DNA of 64,000 nucleotides from Flavobacterium sp. MDT1-60 (GTDB taxonomy: Bacteria > Bacteroidota > Bacteroidia > Flavobacteriales > Flavobacteriaceae), in contig NZ_CP062159.1 of NCBI RefSeq assembly GCF_014844035.1, positions 4,464,001 through 4,528,000 on the forward strand, in the 5' to 3' direction. Each line of letters opens with the position of its first letter. Position 1 is the stretch's first letter. The notes beneath the pieces were generated by a model. It had not been told where the DNA came from and made no database searches. It saw only the letters and a program-made list of their open reading frames with translations. Shown piece by piece: positions 54,076-63,059 of this stretch. The translations under genes and the position numbers were made by a program.

Positions 54076-54189
54076 AACTAAACTAATATTTAAATTTGTA
54101 ATTTTATATATCAAAACTAAAAATCATGAAAAACGATATTATTTGGAAATAGTTGAAAATAGCAAAACTATTCCTCTTTGATGATAAAC

Positions 54190-54220
54190 AAAAAACCTCT
54201 AATTAATTAGAGGTTTTTTG
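54190..54220. terminator. bidirectional terminator
   Basis: AAAAACCTCTAATT pairs with AATTAGAGGTTTTT (54191-54218). It sits between convergent genes ending at 54075 and 54236. Confidence 0.85.
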
Positions 54221-54235
54221 TTTAGTATTTCTCGT

Positions 54236-54613
54236 TTATTCACTCATTTCGTCATAACGTTCCGGTACTTGTGGGTCATATAACGGGCATTTGAATTCTT
54301 CCATCAGTTCAACTAACTTATTCATGGTTTTGCCTTCGGTTCCGTAACAGTCGATTTTGATGCTTTGTGAGGTTGAAATTACTTGAAAGGCGCCTTTTCC
54401 AGAGTTATTTTTCCAGCTGTTTTCATCTACTTTTTCCCATTCTGAGAAAACAGAATTGATTCGATTCATAATAACCTCAACCGGAAGTATTTCCAAACCT
54501 TCAACTTGTTCTTTTTCAAGAAGCGCTTCGTAAACTTCGTGATGATTTAAATAAATCTCATCTAAATATCTCCAAAAAAGTAGTTCGTACATAGCTTGTG
54601 TTTTATAAACCAT
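54236..54613 (-). CDS. unknown small cytosolic protein
   Basis: This 125-residue acidic protein may alternatively begin at Met8 (54592, MYELLFWRYLDEIYL). Helices (MYELLFWRYLDEIYLNHHEVYEALLEKEQ, VEVIMNRINSVFSEWEKV) are followed by a short beta region (GAFQVISTSQSIKIDCYG) and an acidic end. No signal or membrane part is seen. The pattern is like immunity or barrel-adaptor type small proteins, but nothing supports a name. An inverted repeat lies upstream, between it and purM. Confidence 0.55.
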   Translation of the reverse strand: MVYKTQAMYELLFWRYLDEIYLNHHEVYEALLEKEQVEGLEILPVEVIMNRINSVFSEWEKVDENSWKNNSGKGAFQVISTSQSIKIDCYGTEGKTMNKLVELMEEFKCPLYDPQVPERYDEMSE

Positions 54614-54661
54614 ATAAGTTATATAAGAAATATAATCTACATTCCTTAATTTAAAAATGGC

Positions 54662-54715
54662 GTCAAGCTCATCGAAGTAAAGGAATTAGATTACCTGGAC
54701 TTCGCTAAGCTTGAC
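54662..54715. repeat. GTCAAGCTTAGCGAAGTCC-type inverted repeat
   Basis: GTCAAGCTCATCGAAGT starts at 54662. The complement of 54694-54715 reads GTCAAGCTTAGCGAAGTCC. The two arms match at most positions and are 10 bp apart, forming a hairpin. It is related to the dispersed word at 48500. Confidence 0.6.
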
Positions 54716-54769
54716 ATTTATTTCATTAAGTTTAAATGAACTTATATTACTTATATGGTAAAATATTTT

Positions 54770-55948
54770 TTAATATATAAAAGTACCGTATTCGCTGGTA
54801 ATCGTTAATTTCTTAGTATCTGCAGCTTCTACTCTACCTACTATTTGTGCATCAACATTAAATGATTTTGAAATCGCAATAATATCTTGTGCAATGTTTT
54901 CAGGAACATAAATTTCCATACGGTGTCCACAATTGAAAACCTGATACATTTCTTTCCAGTCTGTTTTTGATTGTTCCTGAATTAATTTGAACAATGGCGG
55001 AACCGGAAATAAATTATCTTTTATAATGTGTAAATTCTGAACGAAATGTAAAATTTTAGTTTGTGCTCCTCCACTGCAATGCACCATTCCGTGAATTTCG
55101 TTTGGAGTATAAGTATCTAAAATTTTCTTGATAATTGGTGCGTAAGTTCTAGTTGGAGAAAGTACCAATTGACCAGCATTTATTGGGCTATTTTCAACTT
55201 CATCAGTTAAGTTTACCTGACCTGAATAAATTAATTCTTCAGGAACAAGTGCATCATAACTTTCAGGATATTTTTTAGCTAAATATTTTCCAAAAACGTC
55301 GTGGCGTGCAGAAGTTAATCCGTTACTTCCCATTCCGCCATTATAGCTTTTCTCGTAAGTTGCCTGACCAAAAGAAGCCAAACCAACAATTACGTCACCG
55401 GCTTTAATGTTTGCATTGTCGACAACATCACTGCGTTTCATACGTGCCGTTACAGTTGAATCTACAATTATAGTACGAACAACATCCCCAACATCTGCAG
55501 TTTCGCCGCCTGTTGAATGAATGGTAACGCCAAATGATTTTAATTCGTTGATTAATTCTTCTGTTCCGTTGATAATTGCCGAAATAACTTCTGCCGGAAT
55601 TAAGTTTTTGTTTCTTCCGATAGTAGAAGAAAGCAAGATATTATCTGTTGCCCCAACACATAATAAATCATCAATATTCATGATTAAAGCATCCTGAGCA
55701 ATTCCTTTCCAAACAGAAATATCACCAGTTTCTTTCCAATACATATACGCCAGAGACGATTTTGTACCAGCACCATCAGCATGCATAATTAAGCAATGCT
55801 CATCGTCCTGAGTTAAATAATCAGGTACAATTTTACAAAATGCCTGAGGAAATAAACCTTTATCAATATTTTTTATGGCGTTGTGTACGTCTTCTTTTGA
55901 TGCTGAAACACCTCTTTGTGCGTACCTTTTGCTAGAATCTGAACTCAT
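54770..55948 (-). CDS. purM: PurM-type AIR synthase (phosphoribosylformylglycinamidine cyclo-ligase)
   Basis: From ATG 55948 (MSSDSSKRYAQRGVSASKED) the protein has 392 residues. An upstream ATG at 56026 would add 26 unlikely residues. It carries the PurM/AIR synthase pattern: LIMHADGAGTKSSLAYMYW, AQDALIMNIDDLLCVGATDNILLSSTIGRNK, HSTGGETADVGDVV, IVGLASFGQATYEKSYNGGMGSNGL, and HCSGGAQTKILHF. This form is longer than E. coli PurM (about 345) and typical for Bacteroidota. It makes AIR in purine synthesis. A terminator follows its upstream side only. Confidence 0.88.
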   Translation of the reverse strand: MSSDSSKRYAQRGVSASKEDVHNAIKNIDKGLFPQAFCKIVPDYLTQDDEHCLIMHADGAGTKSSLAYMYWKETGDISVWKGIAQDALIMNIDDLLCVGATDNILLSSTIGRNKNLIPAEVISAIINGTEELINELKSFGVTIHSTGGETADVGDVVRTIIVDSTVTARMKRSDVVDNANIKAGDVIVGLASFGQATYEKSYNGGMGSNGLTSARHDVFGKYLAKKYPESYDALVPEELIYSGQVNLTDEVENSPINAGQLVLSPTRTYAPIIKKILDTYTPNEIHGMVHCSGGAQTKILHFVQNLHIIKDNLFPVPPLFKLIQEQSKTDWKEMYQVFNCGHRMEIYVPENIAQDIIAISKSFNVDAQIVGRVEAADTKKLTITSEYGTFIY

Positions 55949-56028
55949 GAAAATTAGTTTGTGTTGATGTGGTGCAAAGATAATCCCTTTTTTTAATTCT
56001 TTGATTGATTCGTATGTCTGATTCATAA

Positions 56029-56063
56029 AAAAAATCGGCAGTATTTGAATACTGCCGATTTCT
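56029..56063. terminator. hairpin upstream of purM
   Basis: AAATCGGCAGTAT pairs with ATACTGCCGATTT (56032-56060). It ends transcription of the tiny gene at 56142 before purM. Confidence 0.75.
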
Positions 56064-56141
56064 CAGATTTATTATCTTGGTTATTCTGGTTTTTGCTGGT
56101 TATCTTCAATTCCCTATTAAGGGAGTTTAAAATAAATATAT

Positions 56142-56234
56142 TTAGCTTCTGTATGATGACTTCCAAAGTGTGCAGTAAACAAAAGATGCACCTAAAAACA
56201 ACAACGCAAGGGCTCCTATAATTAAGTTTTTCAT
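56142..56234 (-). CDS. 30-residue membrane peptide
   Basis: The ATG at 56234 on the minus strand opens a 30-residue frame ending at TAA 56142. It begins MKNLIIGALALLFLGASF (18 of its residues) and ends in a short polar tail with WKSSYRS. It is one hydrophobic helix with a K at the N-terminus and basic residues at the end, so it should insert in the membrane. It sits between glnN and purM in 520 bp of otherwise empty DNA, with a terminator hairpin just downstream. Flavobacteria contain many such short membrane peptides of unknown role. Expression is unproven. Confidence 0.45.
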   Translation of the reverse strand: MKNLIIGALALLFLGASFVYCTLWKSSYRS

Positions 56235-56532
56235 AATAAATATATTTAAATGGTTATTAACACATTATATTATGCAGGTATACTTTTGGGGCGGAAATTC
56301 AGGGCAGGAAATTAGATATTGTGAAAACCAATTTTCTTTTTTTTTGATTTCATATTTCAAAATTAGAAAACTTATCGAAAGATTTTCAGCTGTAAACATT
56401 TATTTTTTAGAGCTTTAATGCCTTTCCGATGAAATACAAAATTTTTACGACCAAATACTGTTTTCCTCTTTTTTGTTAATAGGAAAAAAGCTATTTGTTA
56501 GTTTTTTTACTTTTTAAGAATTCAGATGATAT
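56235..56532. other. intergenic stretch with no other gene
   Basis: This region lies between the 30-residue peptide gene and the glnN terminator. A promoter for the small gene should lie here. TATACTTTTG near 56279-56288 is the only box-like word on the plus strand, and nothing clear was found on the minus strand. No further ORF or repeat. Confidence 0.3.
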
Positions 56533-56562
56533 AAAAAACCTGTCTTAAAGACAGGTTTTTTT
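56533..56562 (-). terminator. terminator after glnN
   Basis: AAAAAACCTGTCTT pairs with AAGACAGGTTTTTT (56533-56562). It closes the glnN transcript. Confidence 0.88.
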
Positions 56563-56580
56563 AGAAGTATTTTAAAAATA

Positions 56581-58770
56581 TTATTTTGTAAATAACAATT
56601 CTCTGTATTTTGTTAACGTCCAGCTTTCGTCGTCAACCAATAACTCTAATTTGTCACAGTGATTACGGATATCTTCAAAATATGGTTTTACGTTATTACA
56701 ATAAGCTTCAGCCATTTTTTGGGCATCTGTCAATTGATTAGCTTTTTTTCTTTCGTTGGTCATCGCCAGTACTTTAGAATTAATTCCTTCAATATGACCC
56801 GAAATTTCTTTAATTAAAACGATTTGTTCTTTAGCAATAGTTTCAAATTCTTTTCCGAAAATTTCTTTTAAACCTTTTACGTTTTCAATCAAAGTGTTTT
56901 GGTAACGAATGGCTGTCGGAATAACATGATTTCTCGAGATATCTCCTAAAACTCTTCCTTCAATCTGAATTTTTTTAGTGTATTCTTCCAATTCAATTTC
57001 GTAACGAGCTTCAGCTTCAACGTGATTCAGAATTCCTAATTCATCAAATAAATCAAGTGCTTGTTTCGAAACTTTAGCTTTAATCGCTTCCGGAGTAGTT
57101 TTAAAGTTACTTAAACCTCTTTTAGCCGCTTCCTTTTCCCAGGCATCGCTATATCCGTCACCTTCAAAAAGTATTTTTTTAGATTGTTTGATGTATTCTC
57201 TCAAAACATTAAAAATAGCATCGTCTTTTTTCATGTCTTTTGAGTCGATCAAATTATCAACTTCTATTTTAAAATCTTTCAATTGTTTGGCCACAATTGC
57301 ATTTAAAGTTGTCATTGCGTTCGAACAGTTTGCATTCGAACCAACCGCTCTAAACTCAAATTTATTTCCAGTAAAGGCAAAAGGTGAAGTTCTGTTTCTG
57401 TCTGTATTGTCTAAAAGAACGTCCGGAATTTTACCCACAACATTCAGTTTTAAATCTGTTTTTTCTTCCGGGGATAATTTACCAGTTGTTACACTTTCTA
57501 ATTCAGACAAAACTTTCGTTAATTGCGCTCCGATAAAAACAGAGATAATTGCCGGTGGCGCTTCATTTGCTCCTAACCTATGATCATTACTTGCTGTTGC
57601 GATAGAAGCCCTTAATAAAGTTTCATAATCATTTACCGCTTTAATCGTATTGATAAAGAAAGTCAAAAACTGTAGATTACTCATCGGTGTCTTACTCGGA
57701 CTTAATAAGTTAACTCCAGTATCTGTTGCCAAAGACCAGTTATTGTGTTTTCCTGAACCGTTTACACCTTTAAATGGTTTTTCGTGAAATAAAACTTTAA
57801 AATCGTGACGTTCTGCTACTCTTTGCATCACATCCATTAATAAAGAGTTATGATCTACCGCAAGATTTGTTTCTTCAAAAATAGGTGCCAACTCAAATTG
57901 ATTTGGTGCCACCTCGTTATGACGTGTTTTTACCGGAATTCCCAACAACATACATTCCTGTTCTAAATCTCTCATATACGTTAAGGCACGAGTTGGAATA
58001 GAACCAAAATAATGATCATCTAATTGTTGTCCTTTTGCAGATGTATGTCCTAGTAAGGTTCTTCCTGTCATCATTAAATCAGGACGGGAATTGGCTAATG
58101 ATTTATCTATAAGGAAATATTCCTGCTCCCAGCCTAAAGTTGCTGTTACTTTTTTGACATTTTTATCAAAATACCTGCATACCTCAGTTGCAGCTTCATC
58201 CATAGCAGATAATGCTCTTAATAACGGAATTTTATTATCTAAGGCTTCACCTGTATAGGCTATAAAAACGGTTGGAATACATAAGGTAGTTCCATAAATA
58301 AATGCCGGAGATGTAGGATCCCAGGCTGTATAACCTCTGGCTTCAAAAGTATTTCTGATTCCGCCGTTCGGGAAACTTGACGCATCTGGCTCTTGTTGTA
58401 CCAATTGTGCTCCACCAAATTTCTCTACAGGATCACTTCCATCATAAGAAATATCAAAAAAGGCATCATGTTTCTCGGCCGTTGTTCCTGTAAGCGGCTG
58501 AAACCAGTGTGTATAATGCGTAACGCCTTTAGCCAAAGCCCATTCTTTCATTCCCATGGCGATATAATCTGCAAGTTTTCTCTCTATTTTAGTTCCGTGC
58601 TGAATAGCATCCCTAACTCCTTTTAAAGCATCAGAAGTTAAATATTGCTTCATTGCTTTTTCATTAAACACATTTGAACCAAAAATGTTAGACTTTCTAT
58701 CAATTTCTTCAAAATGTACTGGCTTTCTTGTAGAAGCTTCTTTTAAAGCTTGGAAACGTAATGTTGACAT
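56581..58770 (-). CDS. glnN: glutamine synthetase type III
   Basis: This 729-residue protein has the usual GSIII length. It begins RFQALKEASTRKPVHFEEIDRKSNIFGSNVFNEKAM, and the catalytic region reads WEQEYFLID, KTRHNEVAPNQFELAPIFEETNLAVDHN and FHEKPFKGVNGSGKHNNWSL. A C-terminal helical extension typical of GSIII follows. The enzyme makes glutamine from glutamate, ammonia and ATP, and forms a large double-ring in this class. It is divergent from a second, unrelated glutamine synthetase (59199). The palindrome at 59007 lies between the two. Confidence 0.96.
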   Translation of the reverse strand: MSTLRFQALKEASTRKPVHFEEIDRKSNIFGSNVFNEKAMKQYLTSDALKGVRDAIQHGTKIERKLADYIAMGMKEWALAKGVTHYTHWFQPLTGTTAEKHDAFFDISYDGSDPVEKFGGAQLVQQEPDASSFPNGGIRNTFEARGYTAWDPTSPAFIYGTTLCIPTVFIAYTGEALDNKIPLLRALSAMDEAATEVCRYFDKNVKKVTATLGWEQEYFLIDKSLANSRPDLMMTGRTLLGHTSAKGQQLDDHYFGSIPTRALTYMRDLEQECMLLGIPVKTRHNEVAPNQFELAPIFEETNLAVDHNSLLMDVMQRVAERHDFKVLFHEKPFKGVNGSGKHNNWSLATDTGVNLLSPSKTPMSNLQFLTFFINTIKAVNDYETLLRASIATASNDHRLGANEAPPAIISVFIGAQLTKVLSELESVTTGKLSPEEKTDLKLNVVGKIPDVLLDNTDRNRTSPFAFTGNKFEFRAVGSNANCSNAMTTLNAIVAKQLKDFKIEVDNLIDSKDMKKDDAIFNVLREYIKQSKKILFEGDGYSDAWEKEAAKRGLSNFKTTPEAIKAKVSKQALDLFDELGILNHVEAEARYEIELEEYTKKIQIEGRVLGDISRNHVIPTAIRYQNTLIENVKGLKEIFGKEFETIAKEQIVLIKEISGHIEGINSKVLAMTNERKKANQLTDAQKMAEAYCNNVKPYFEDIRNHCDKLELLVDDESWTLTKYRELLFTK

Positions 58771-59006
58771 GTATATAAGTTTAAAGATTCGTAATAAATT
58801 TCACTAAAAAAAGAGGAACAAATATAAGCAATAAAACAGCCTGTCTGAAAGATAAATTATCGAAATTTATGTAGTAATATTTCAATAGAAGCTCGTTTTT
58901 TCAAAGAATAATTAATTCAATTTGAAGAAATGTAACAAAATACACCGGTATTATTCATTAAATAAACATTTTTTCATAATTCCTTAACTCAGAAATTCAA
59001 AAAAGT

Positions 59007-59023
59007 TTCGTAATTATTACGAA
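59007..59023. promoter_or_regulatory. perfect palindrome between the glutamine synthetase genes
   Basis: TTCGTAATTATTACGAA is a 17-bp perfect palindrome about 236 bp from glnN's start and 176 bp before the GSII gene. It could be the binding site of a nitrogen-responsive regulator. No regulator gene is nearby, and chance is possible in AT-rich DNA. Confidence 0.45.
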
Positions 59024-59129
59024 TTTATTTTTTTATAGTGTTAAAAATTGCTTTTTTCAAAATATACCCCTGTCTAAATTACGCTTCTCTAAAAAATTAT
59101 ACTCCATAAAACAAAATAGCCCCCTAATT

Positions 59130-59159
59130 TTTAGGACTAAAAAAATAAATCTATATTTG
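59130..59159 (+). promoter_or_regulatory. predicted promoter of the GSII gene
   Basis: TATATTTG at 59152-59159 is a perfect -7 box, 40 nt before the ATG. A TTTTTAGG word with CCTAATTTTTAGG dyad (59123-59135) lies about 20 nt upstream and may act as -33 region or operator. Confidence 0.6.
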
Positions 59160-59198
59160 ACCCAACGAAAAAAAACAAAAAAATAAATTTATATTATT

Positions 59199-60212
59199 AT
59201 GGCTAAAATTAAGTTAGAGTACATTTGGTTAGATGGATATGAACCAACTCAAAATCTTAGAAGTAAAACTAAAGTTGAAGAGCACGAAAATTTCAAAGGA
59301 ACATTAGAAGAACTTGGAAACTGGTCATTTGATGGTTCATCAACAAAACAAGCCGAAGGAGGTTCTTCAGACTGTTTATTAGTTCCTGTTGCTATTTACC
59401 CAGATCCAACTCGTATTAATGGATACTTAGTAATGACAGAAGTTATGTACGCTGATGGAACTCCACACTCTTCTAACGGTAGAGCTACTATTGATGATGA
59501 TGGAGATTTTTGGTTTGGTTTCGAACAAGAATATTTCATCATGGACACTAAAACTTTATTGCCATTAGGTTTCCCTGTTGGAGGTTATCCTGCTCCACAA
59601 GGTATGTACTACTGCTCTGTAGGTGGAAAAAACACTCACGGAAGAAAATTAGTTGAAGAACATGCTGATTTATGTATTGCTGCCGGAATTAACTTTGAAG
59701 GTATTAACCAAGAGGTTGCTTGCGGACAATGGGAATTCCAATTATTTGCTAAAGGTGCTAAAAAAGCCGGAGACGAAATTTGGGTTGCTCGTTACTTATT
59801 AGATCGTTTGACTGAAAAATATGGTTACTATATTGAATATCACCCAAAACCACTAGGAGATACAGACTGGAATGGTTCAGGTATGCATGCTAACTTCTCT
59901 AACGAGGTGTTAAGAACGTGTGGAGATCAGGCAACTTACGAAAGAATTTGTGAGGCTTTCCGTCCTGTTACTGCTGAGCATATCGCGGTTTATGGAGCTT
60001 ACAATGACCAACGTTTAACTGGTAAACACGAAACTGCCTCTATCCACGATTTCTCTTATGGAGTTTCAGACAGAGGATGTTCTATCAGAATTCCTTTAAT
60101 GACTGTTCAAAAAGGATGGAAAGGTTGGTTAGAAGACAGAAGACCAGCTTCAAACGGAGACCCATACAAAATTGCTGCTAGAATTATCAAAACTGTAAAA
60201 TCAGCGCTATAA
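59199..60212 (+). CDS. glnA: glutamine synthetase, type II-like (beta-grasp)
   Basis: This 337-residue protein is close in length and pattern to eukaryote-like GSII: LEYIWLDGYEPTQNLRSKT, GNWSFDGSSTKQAEGGSSDC, WFGFEQEYFIMD, AGINFEGINQEVACGQWEFQ, GMHANFSNE and SIRIPLMTV. It has none of the GSI adenylylation loop. It makes glutamine from glutamate, ammonia and ATP. Having GSII divergent from GSIII suggests alternate use under different nitrogen supplies. The gene ends at a strong terminator. Confidence 0.93.
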   Translation: MAKIKLEYIWLDGYEPTQNLRSKTKVEEHENFKGTLEELGNWSFDGSSTKQAEGGSSDCLLVPVAIYPDPTRINGYLVMTEVMYADGTPHSSNGRATIDDDGDFWFGFEQEYFIMDTKTLLPLGFPVGGYPAPQGMYYCSVGGKNTHGRKLVEEHADLCIAAGINFEGINQEVACGQWEFQLFAKGAKKAGDEIWVARYLLDRLTEKYGYYIEYHPKPLGDTDWNGSGMHANFSNEVLRTCGDQATYERICEAFRPVTAEHIAVYGAYNDQRLTGKHETASIHDFSYGVSDRGCSIRIPLMTVQKGWKGWLEDRRPASNGDPYKIAARIIKTVKSAL

Positions 60213-60232
60213 TTCAAAGTCATATTATATTC

Positions 60233-60268
60233 AAAGTGCCATCATAACTGATGGCACTTTTTTTTGTT
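60233..60268 (+). terminator. terminator after GSII gene
   Basis: AAAGTGCCATCA (60233-60244) pairs with TGATGGCACTTT (60249-60260) around TAAC, followed by T residues. Strong. Confidence 0.92.
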
Positions 60269-60399
60269 TAAGAGTGTTGATTTAAGAATCTTTCTCAAAG
60301 TTTAAAACTTTGACAAAGTTCAATCGCCAACAATTGAAACTTGTCCTTAATTTGAAAGTTATTTTCTAATAATTAATTTTTAAGTTAAACTTCAAAACT

Positions 60400-60407
60400 T
60401 ATCTTTG
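60400..60407 (+). promoter_or_regulatory. -7 box before terC
   Basis: TATCTTTG is a perfect TAnnTTTG box, 23 nt before the ATG at 60431. A TTTTTAAG word is about 20 nt upstream. Confidence 0.5.
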
Positions 60408-60430
60408 TAAATCATTTAAAAAATATCATA

Positions 60431-61396
60431 ATGGTTTGGATTTTCTTTTTATTAGCCGTCATAATTATTCTTGCTTTAGATCTGGGAGTTTTTAATAAAA
60501 CACCTCACATTATTAGCACTAAAGAAGCAAGCAAATGGACATTGATTTGGGTGACACTTTCGTTCGCCTTTTCAGGAGTAATTTACTGGCTTTATACTAC
60601 AGATTACATTGCCAATCCAGATCAGCTAAAACCTGCAGTGGCTTCTATGAAGTTTATTACGGGTTACTTAATAGAACTTTCTCTAAGTGTTGACAATATT
60701 TTTGTGATTGCCATTATTTTTGCATCGTTTAAGATTCCGCAAAAATACCAGCACCGTGTTTTATTCTGGGGAATTTTAGGAGCAATCGTTTTCCGTGGAT
60801 TGATGATTTTCTTCGGAGTTATGTTAATCAATAAATTTACATGGACTACCTATGTATTTGGTTTATTCTTAATTTTTACGGCTGTAAAAATGTTGTTTTC
60901 CGGAGAAGACGAAGATTTCCAGCCAAAAGATTCTTTTGTATATAAAACACTTGGAAAAATCATTCCGATTACCTCTCACATGGAGCATGAGAAATTTTTT
61001 GTTTTAACTGAAAAAGGAAAAAAAGCCGCAACTCCATTATTTGTAGCCTTAATTGTTATTGAAGTTATGGATGTGCTTTTTGCTGTAGACAGTGTCCCTG
61101 CAATTTTAGCTATTACTTCTGATCCATTCCTAGTATTTAGTTCTAATATTTTTGCGATTCTTGGATTACGTTCTATGTATTTCTTCCTGGCAAATATGCT
61201 GGCAAAATTCAGCTATTTAGAATACAGCTTAGTTGCTATTTTAGCTTTTGTCGGATTAAAAATGCTGCTGCACGATTTTATCCACGTACCGGAATGGGCT
61301 TCTTTAGGATTTATTGCACTATCGCTTTTAGTGGGAATTATGGTTTCTCTTAAATTTGGCAAAGAAAAAGAACTTACTGATTTAGATCTGGATTAA
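60431..61396 (+). CDS. TerC-family membrane protein
   Basis: This 321-residue protein has about nine membrane helices and the TerC/Alx features: LALDLGVFNKTPHIISTKEASKW, TGYLIELSLSVDNIFVIAIIFASFKIP, and VMDVLFAVDSVPAILAITSDPFLVFSSN. The acidic residues inside those helices bind metal ions. TerC-family proteins export manganese or load metal onto exported enzymes, and are linked to tellurite resistance elsewhere. Here it is single, with its own promoter box, and is closed by the terminator at 61408. Confidence 0.92.
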   Translation: MVWIFFLLAVIIILALDLGVFNKTPHIISTKEASKWTLIWVTLSFAFSGVIYWLYTTDYIANPDQLKPAVASMKFITGYLIELSLSVDNIFVIAIIFASFKIPQKYQHRVLFWGILGAIVFRGLMIFFGVMLINKFTWTTYVFGLFLIFTAVKMLFSGEDEDFQPKDSFVYKTLGKIIPITSHMEHEKFFVLTEKGKKAATPLFVALIVIEVMDVLFAVDSVPAILAITSDPFLVFSSNIFAILGLRSMYFFLANMLAKFSYLEYSLVAILAFVGLKMLLHDFIHVPEWASLGFIALSLLVGIMVSLKFGKEKELTDLDLD

Positions 61397-61407
61397 TTTT
61401 CCGACAT

Positions 61408-61461
61408 ATATATTCATAAAAAAAAGGAGATCAAATGATCTCCTTTTTTTTATGAATATAT
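61408..61461. terminator. very long bidirectional terminator
   Basis: A perfect stem of about 26 bp (61408-61433 with 61436-61461), with only two unpaired bases at the tip. The core is GGAGATCA/TGATCTCC flanked by A8 and T8. It separates terC (+) and the minus-strand lipoprotein gene. Confidence 0.9.
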
Positions 61462-61471
61462 GGAATAATAA

Positions 61472-61987
61472 TTATAGTTTTATTTTTTTTAAATTACTAT
61501 CATCAATATTGTACTTTTTAATTACAGCATTATAATCTGAGAAATCAGGCTTATTAACAGACTTATTACTAAAATAACCTGGGATAATTACAATTCTAAA
61601 TATTTGATTTGTTCTAAAAGAAGTTTGAACACTCGCTAAATCATTTCCATCCAAATAAATGCTAACATCATTTTTTGTAAAGTTAAAATTGTAACCAAAA
61701 TTGAATGTTCCATTTGCAAAATAATAAAGTTCAGGAGTCATTTTCCAAACATCCTGACCATTTTCCACTCCTGCTAATCTATACAAAACAACCATATCCG
61801 AATCGAAAATAGCTGGATTTAGAGGAATTATAGGATTATAATCGTTAGCAGCGGTAAAATTAACATTACTAACTTCGTAAACTTCTGCTGGTATTGATCC
61901 ATCCTGTCCCGGAGGCCCTTCTGGTCCTTCACAGCTTGAAAATGCAATTAATCCAACTACTGCGAAAAGGGTAAGTATCTTTTTCAT
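61472..61987 (-). CDS. lipoprotein with collagen-like GPEGPPG motif
   Basis: The start MKKILTLFAVVGLIAFSSC at 61987 gives a lipoprotein signal with Cys19 and 171 residues. Just after the lipid anchor comes GPEGPPGQDG, a short collagen-type triplet run (three G-x-y units). The mature domain is beta-rich (VYEVSNVNFTAANDYNPIIP, TFNFGYNFNFTKNDVSIYLD, NQIFRIVIIPGYF). This is a common type of flavobacterial surface lipoprotein of unknown function. The longer frame start at 62035 is rejected because it disrupts the signal. Confidence 0.8.
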   Translation of the reverse strand: MKKILTLFAVVGLIAFSSCEGPEGPPGQDGSIPAEVYEVSNVNFTAANDYNPIIPLNPAIFDSDMVVLYRLAGVENGQDVWKMTPELYYFANGTFNFGYNFNFTKNDVSIYLDGNDLASVQTSFRTNQIFRIVIIPGYFSNKSVNKPDFSDYNAVIKKYNIDDSNLKKIKL

Positions 61988-62076
61988 GGTATTTATTTTT
62001 AAAAATGTTATATATAAAGATATTTCAAAAATCAAACCAAAAAAAATTTTAACCCCCTTCTTTCTTAAAAAAAATA

Positions 62077-62946
62077 CTATTTTTTCGCAACCAGTTGATT
62101 CTTAAGCAGAATTTTGTTAAAAAATAATACATGATAAGGCAATGAATTTTCCCAATACTCCCAAGTATGAGCTCCCGGACGTTCTGTATAATCATGTTCT
62201 ACTTTATTATAAACTAATCTTCGGTGTAATTCGCGGTTTGGTTCTATTAAAAAATCGTCAACACCACAGTCTATAATCAAAGGCAGTTTATTTTCTTTGA
62301 TTTTATCCAGCATATTCATAACAGCATATTTTACATACATTTCAGAGCTATCGCTTTTATCTCCAAAAACAGGCTGCATTAATTTGACAACCTGAGCTGA
62401 TGATTCACGATTCAGCATTGTGCTCATATCTACAGCTCCGCTCATACTTCCGGCGGCGCAAAATAAATCCGGATGTTTGGCAGACAAATAAAGTGCACCA
62501 TGCCCGCCCATCGAAAGTCCGGTGATTACTCTTCCATTTCTATTGCTAATCGTTCGGTAGGTTTTATCTACTTTCTGAATTACTTCCTGAGTAATAAAAG
62601 TTTCAAACTGACTTTCCTTATTTACCGGACTATCCAGATAAAAACTAAAAGTTTCCCCCTCTGGCATCACAATAATTACATTGTATTGGTCAGACAATCC
62701 CTGAACTAGTTTTTTATTTGGTGTATTTTTCAACCAATCACCAAAATGCCCGTAAGCACCATGCAACAAGTACATCACTGGGAATGCCGCTTTGCTTTTG
62801 GCATAAGAATTTGGCAATACAACTGCAGCTTTGTAAGTTTTACTCATTGCTGTACTGGCAATTTGCAAAGTATCTACTTTTGCAGCATAACTCATAGAGG
62901 TGATGCACAAAAAAGCTGTAAACACTAAATTTTTAAAGTTTTTCAT
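62077..62946 (-). CDS. secreted alpha/beta-hydrolase esterase
   Basis: From MKNFKNLVFTAFL at 62946 (signal ending SMSYA) the protein has 289 residues. A longer frame from 63063 is unlikely. It is an esterase-D/FrmB-like fold: AFPVMYLLHGAYGHFGDW, IIVMPEGETFSFYLDSP, the nucleophile elbow VITGLSMGGHGALYLS, the acid in DCGVDDFLIEPNRE, and the histidine in RPGAHTWEYWENSLPYH. Such secreted esterases often remove acetyl or feruloyl groups from glycans. No glycan genes are adjacent. Specificity is unknown. Confidence 0.87.
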   Translation of the reverse strand: MKNFKNLVFTAFLCITSMSYAAKVDTLQIASTAMSKTYKAAVVLPNSYAKSKAAFPVMYLLHGAYGHFGDWLKNTPNKKLVQGLSDQYNVIIVMPEGETFSFYLDSPVNKESQFETFITQEVIQKVDKTYRTISNRNGRVITGLSMGGHGALYLSAKHPDLFCAAGSMSGAVDMSTMLNRESSAQVVKLMQPVFGDKSDSSEMYVKYAVMNMLDKIKENKLPLIIDCGVDDFLIEPNRELHRRLVYNKVEHDYTERPGAHTWEYWENSLPYHVLFFNKILLKNQLVAKK

Positions 62947-63059
62947 ATTGGTGTTTTTTTGATTAGGGATTGTAAATATAGTTTTTTCAAAATAAATCAT
63001 ATGAAAAATCCGACCTATTTTTTTATCGGTAGAACTAGCTATTTGTTGTGTTTTTTTTG

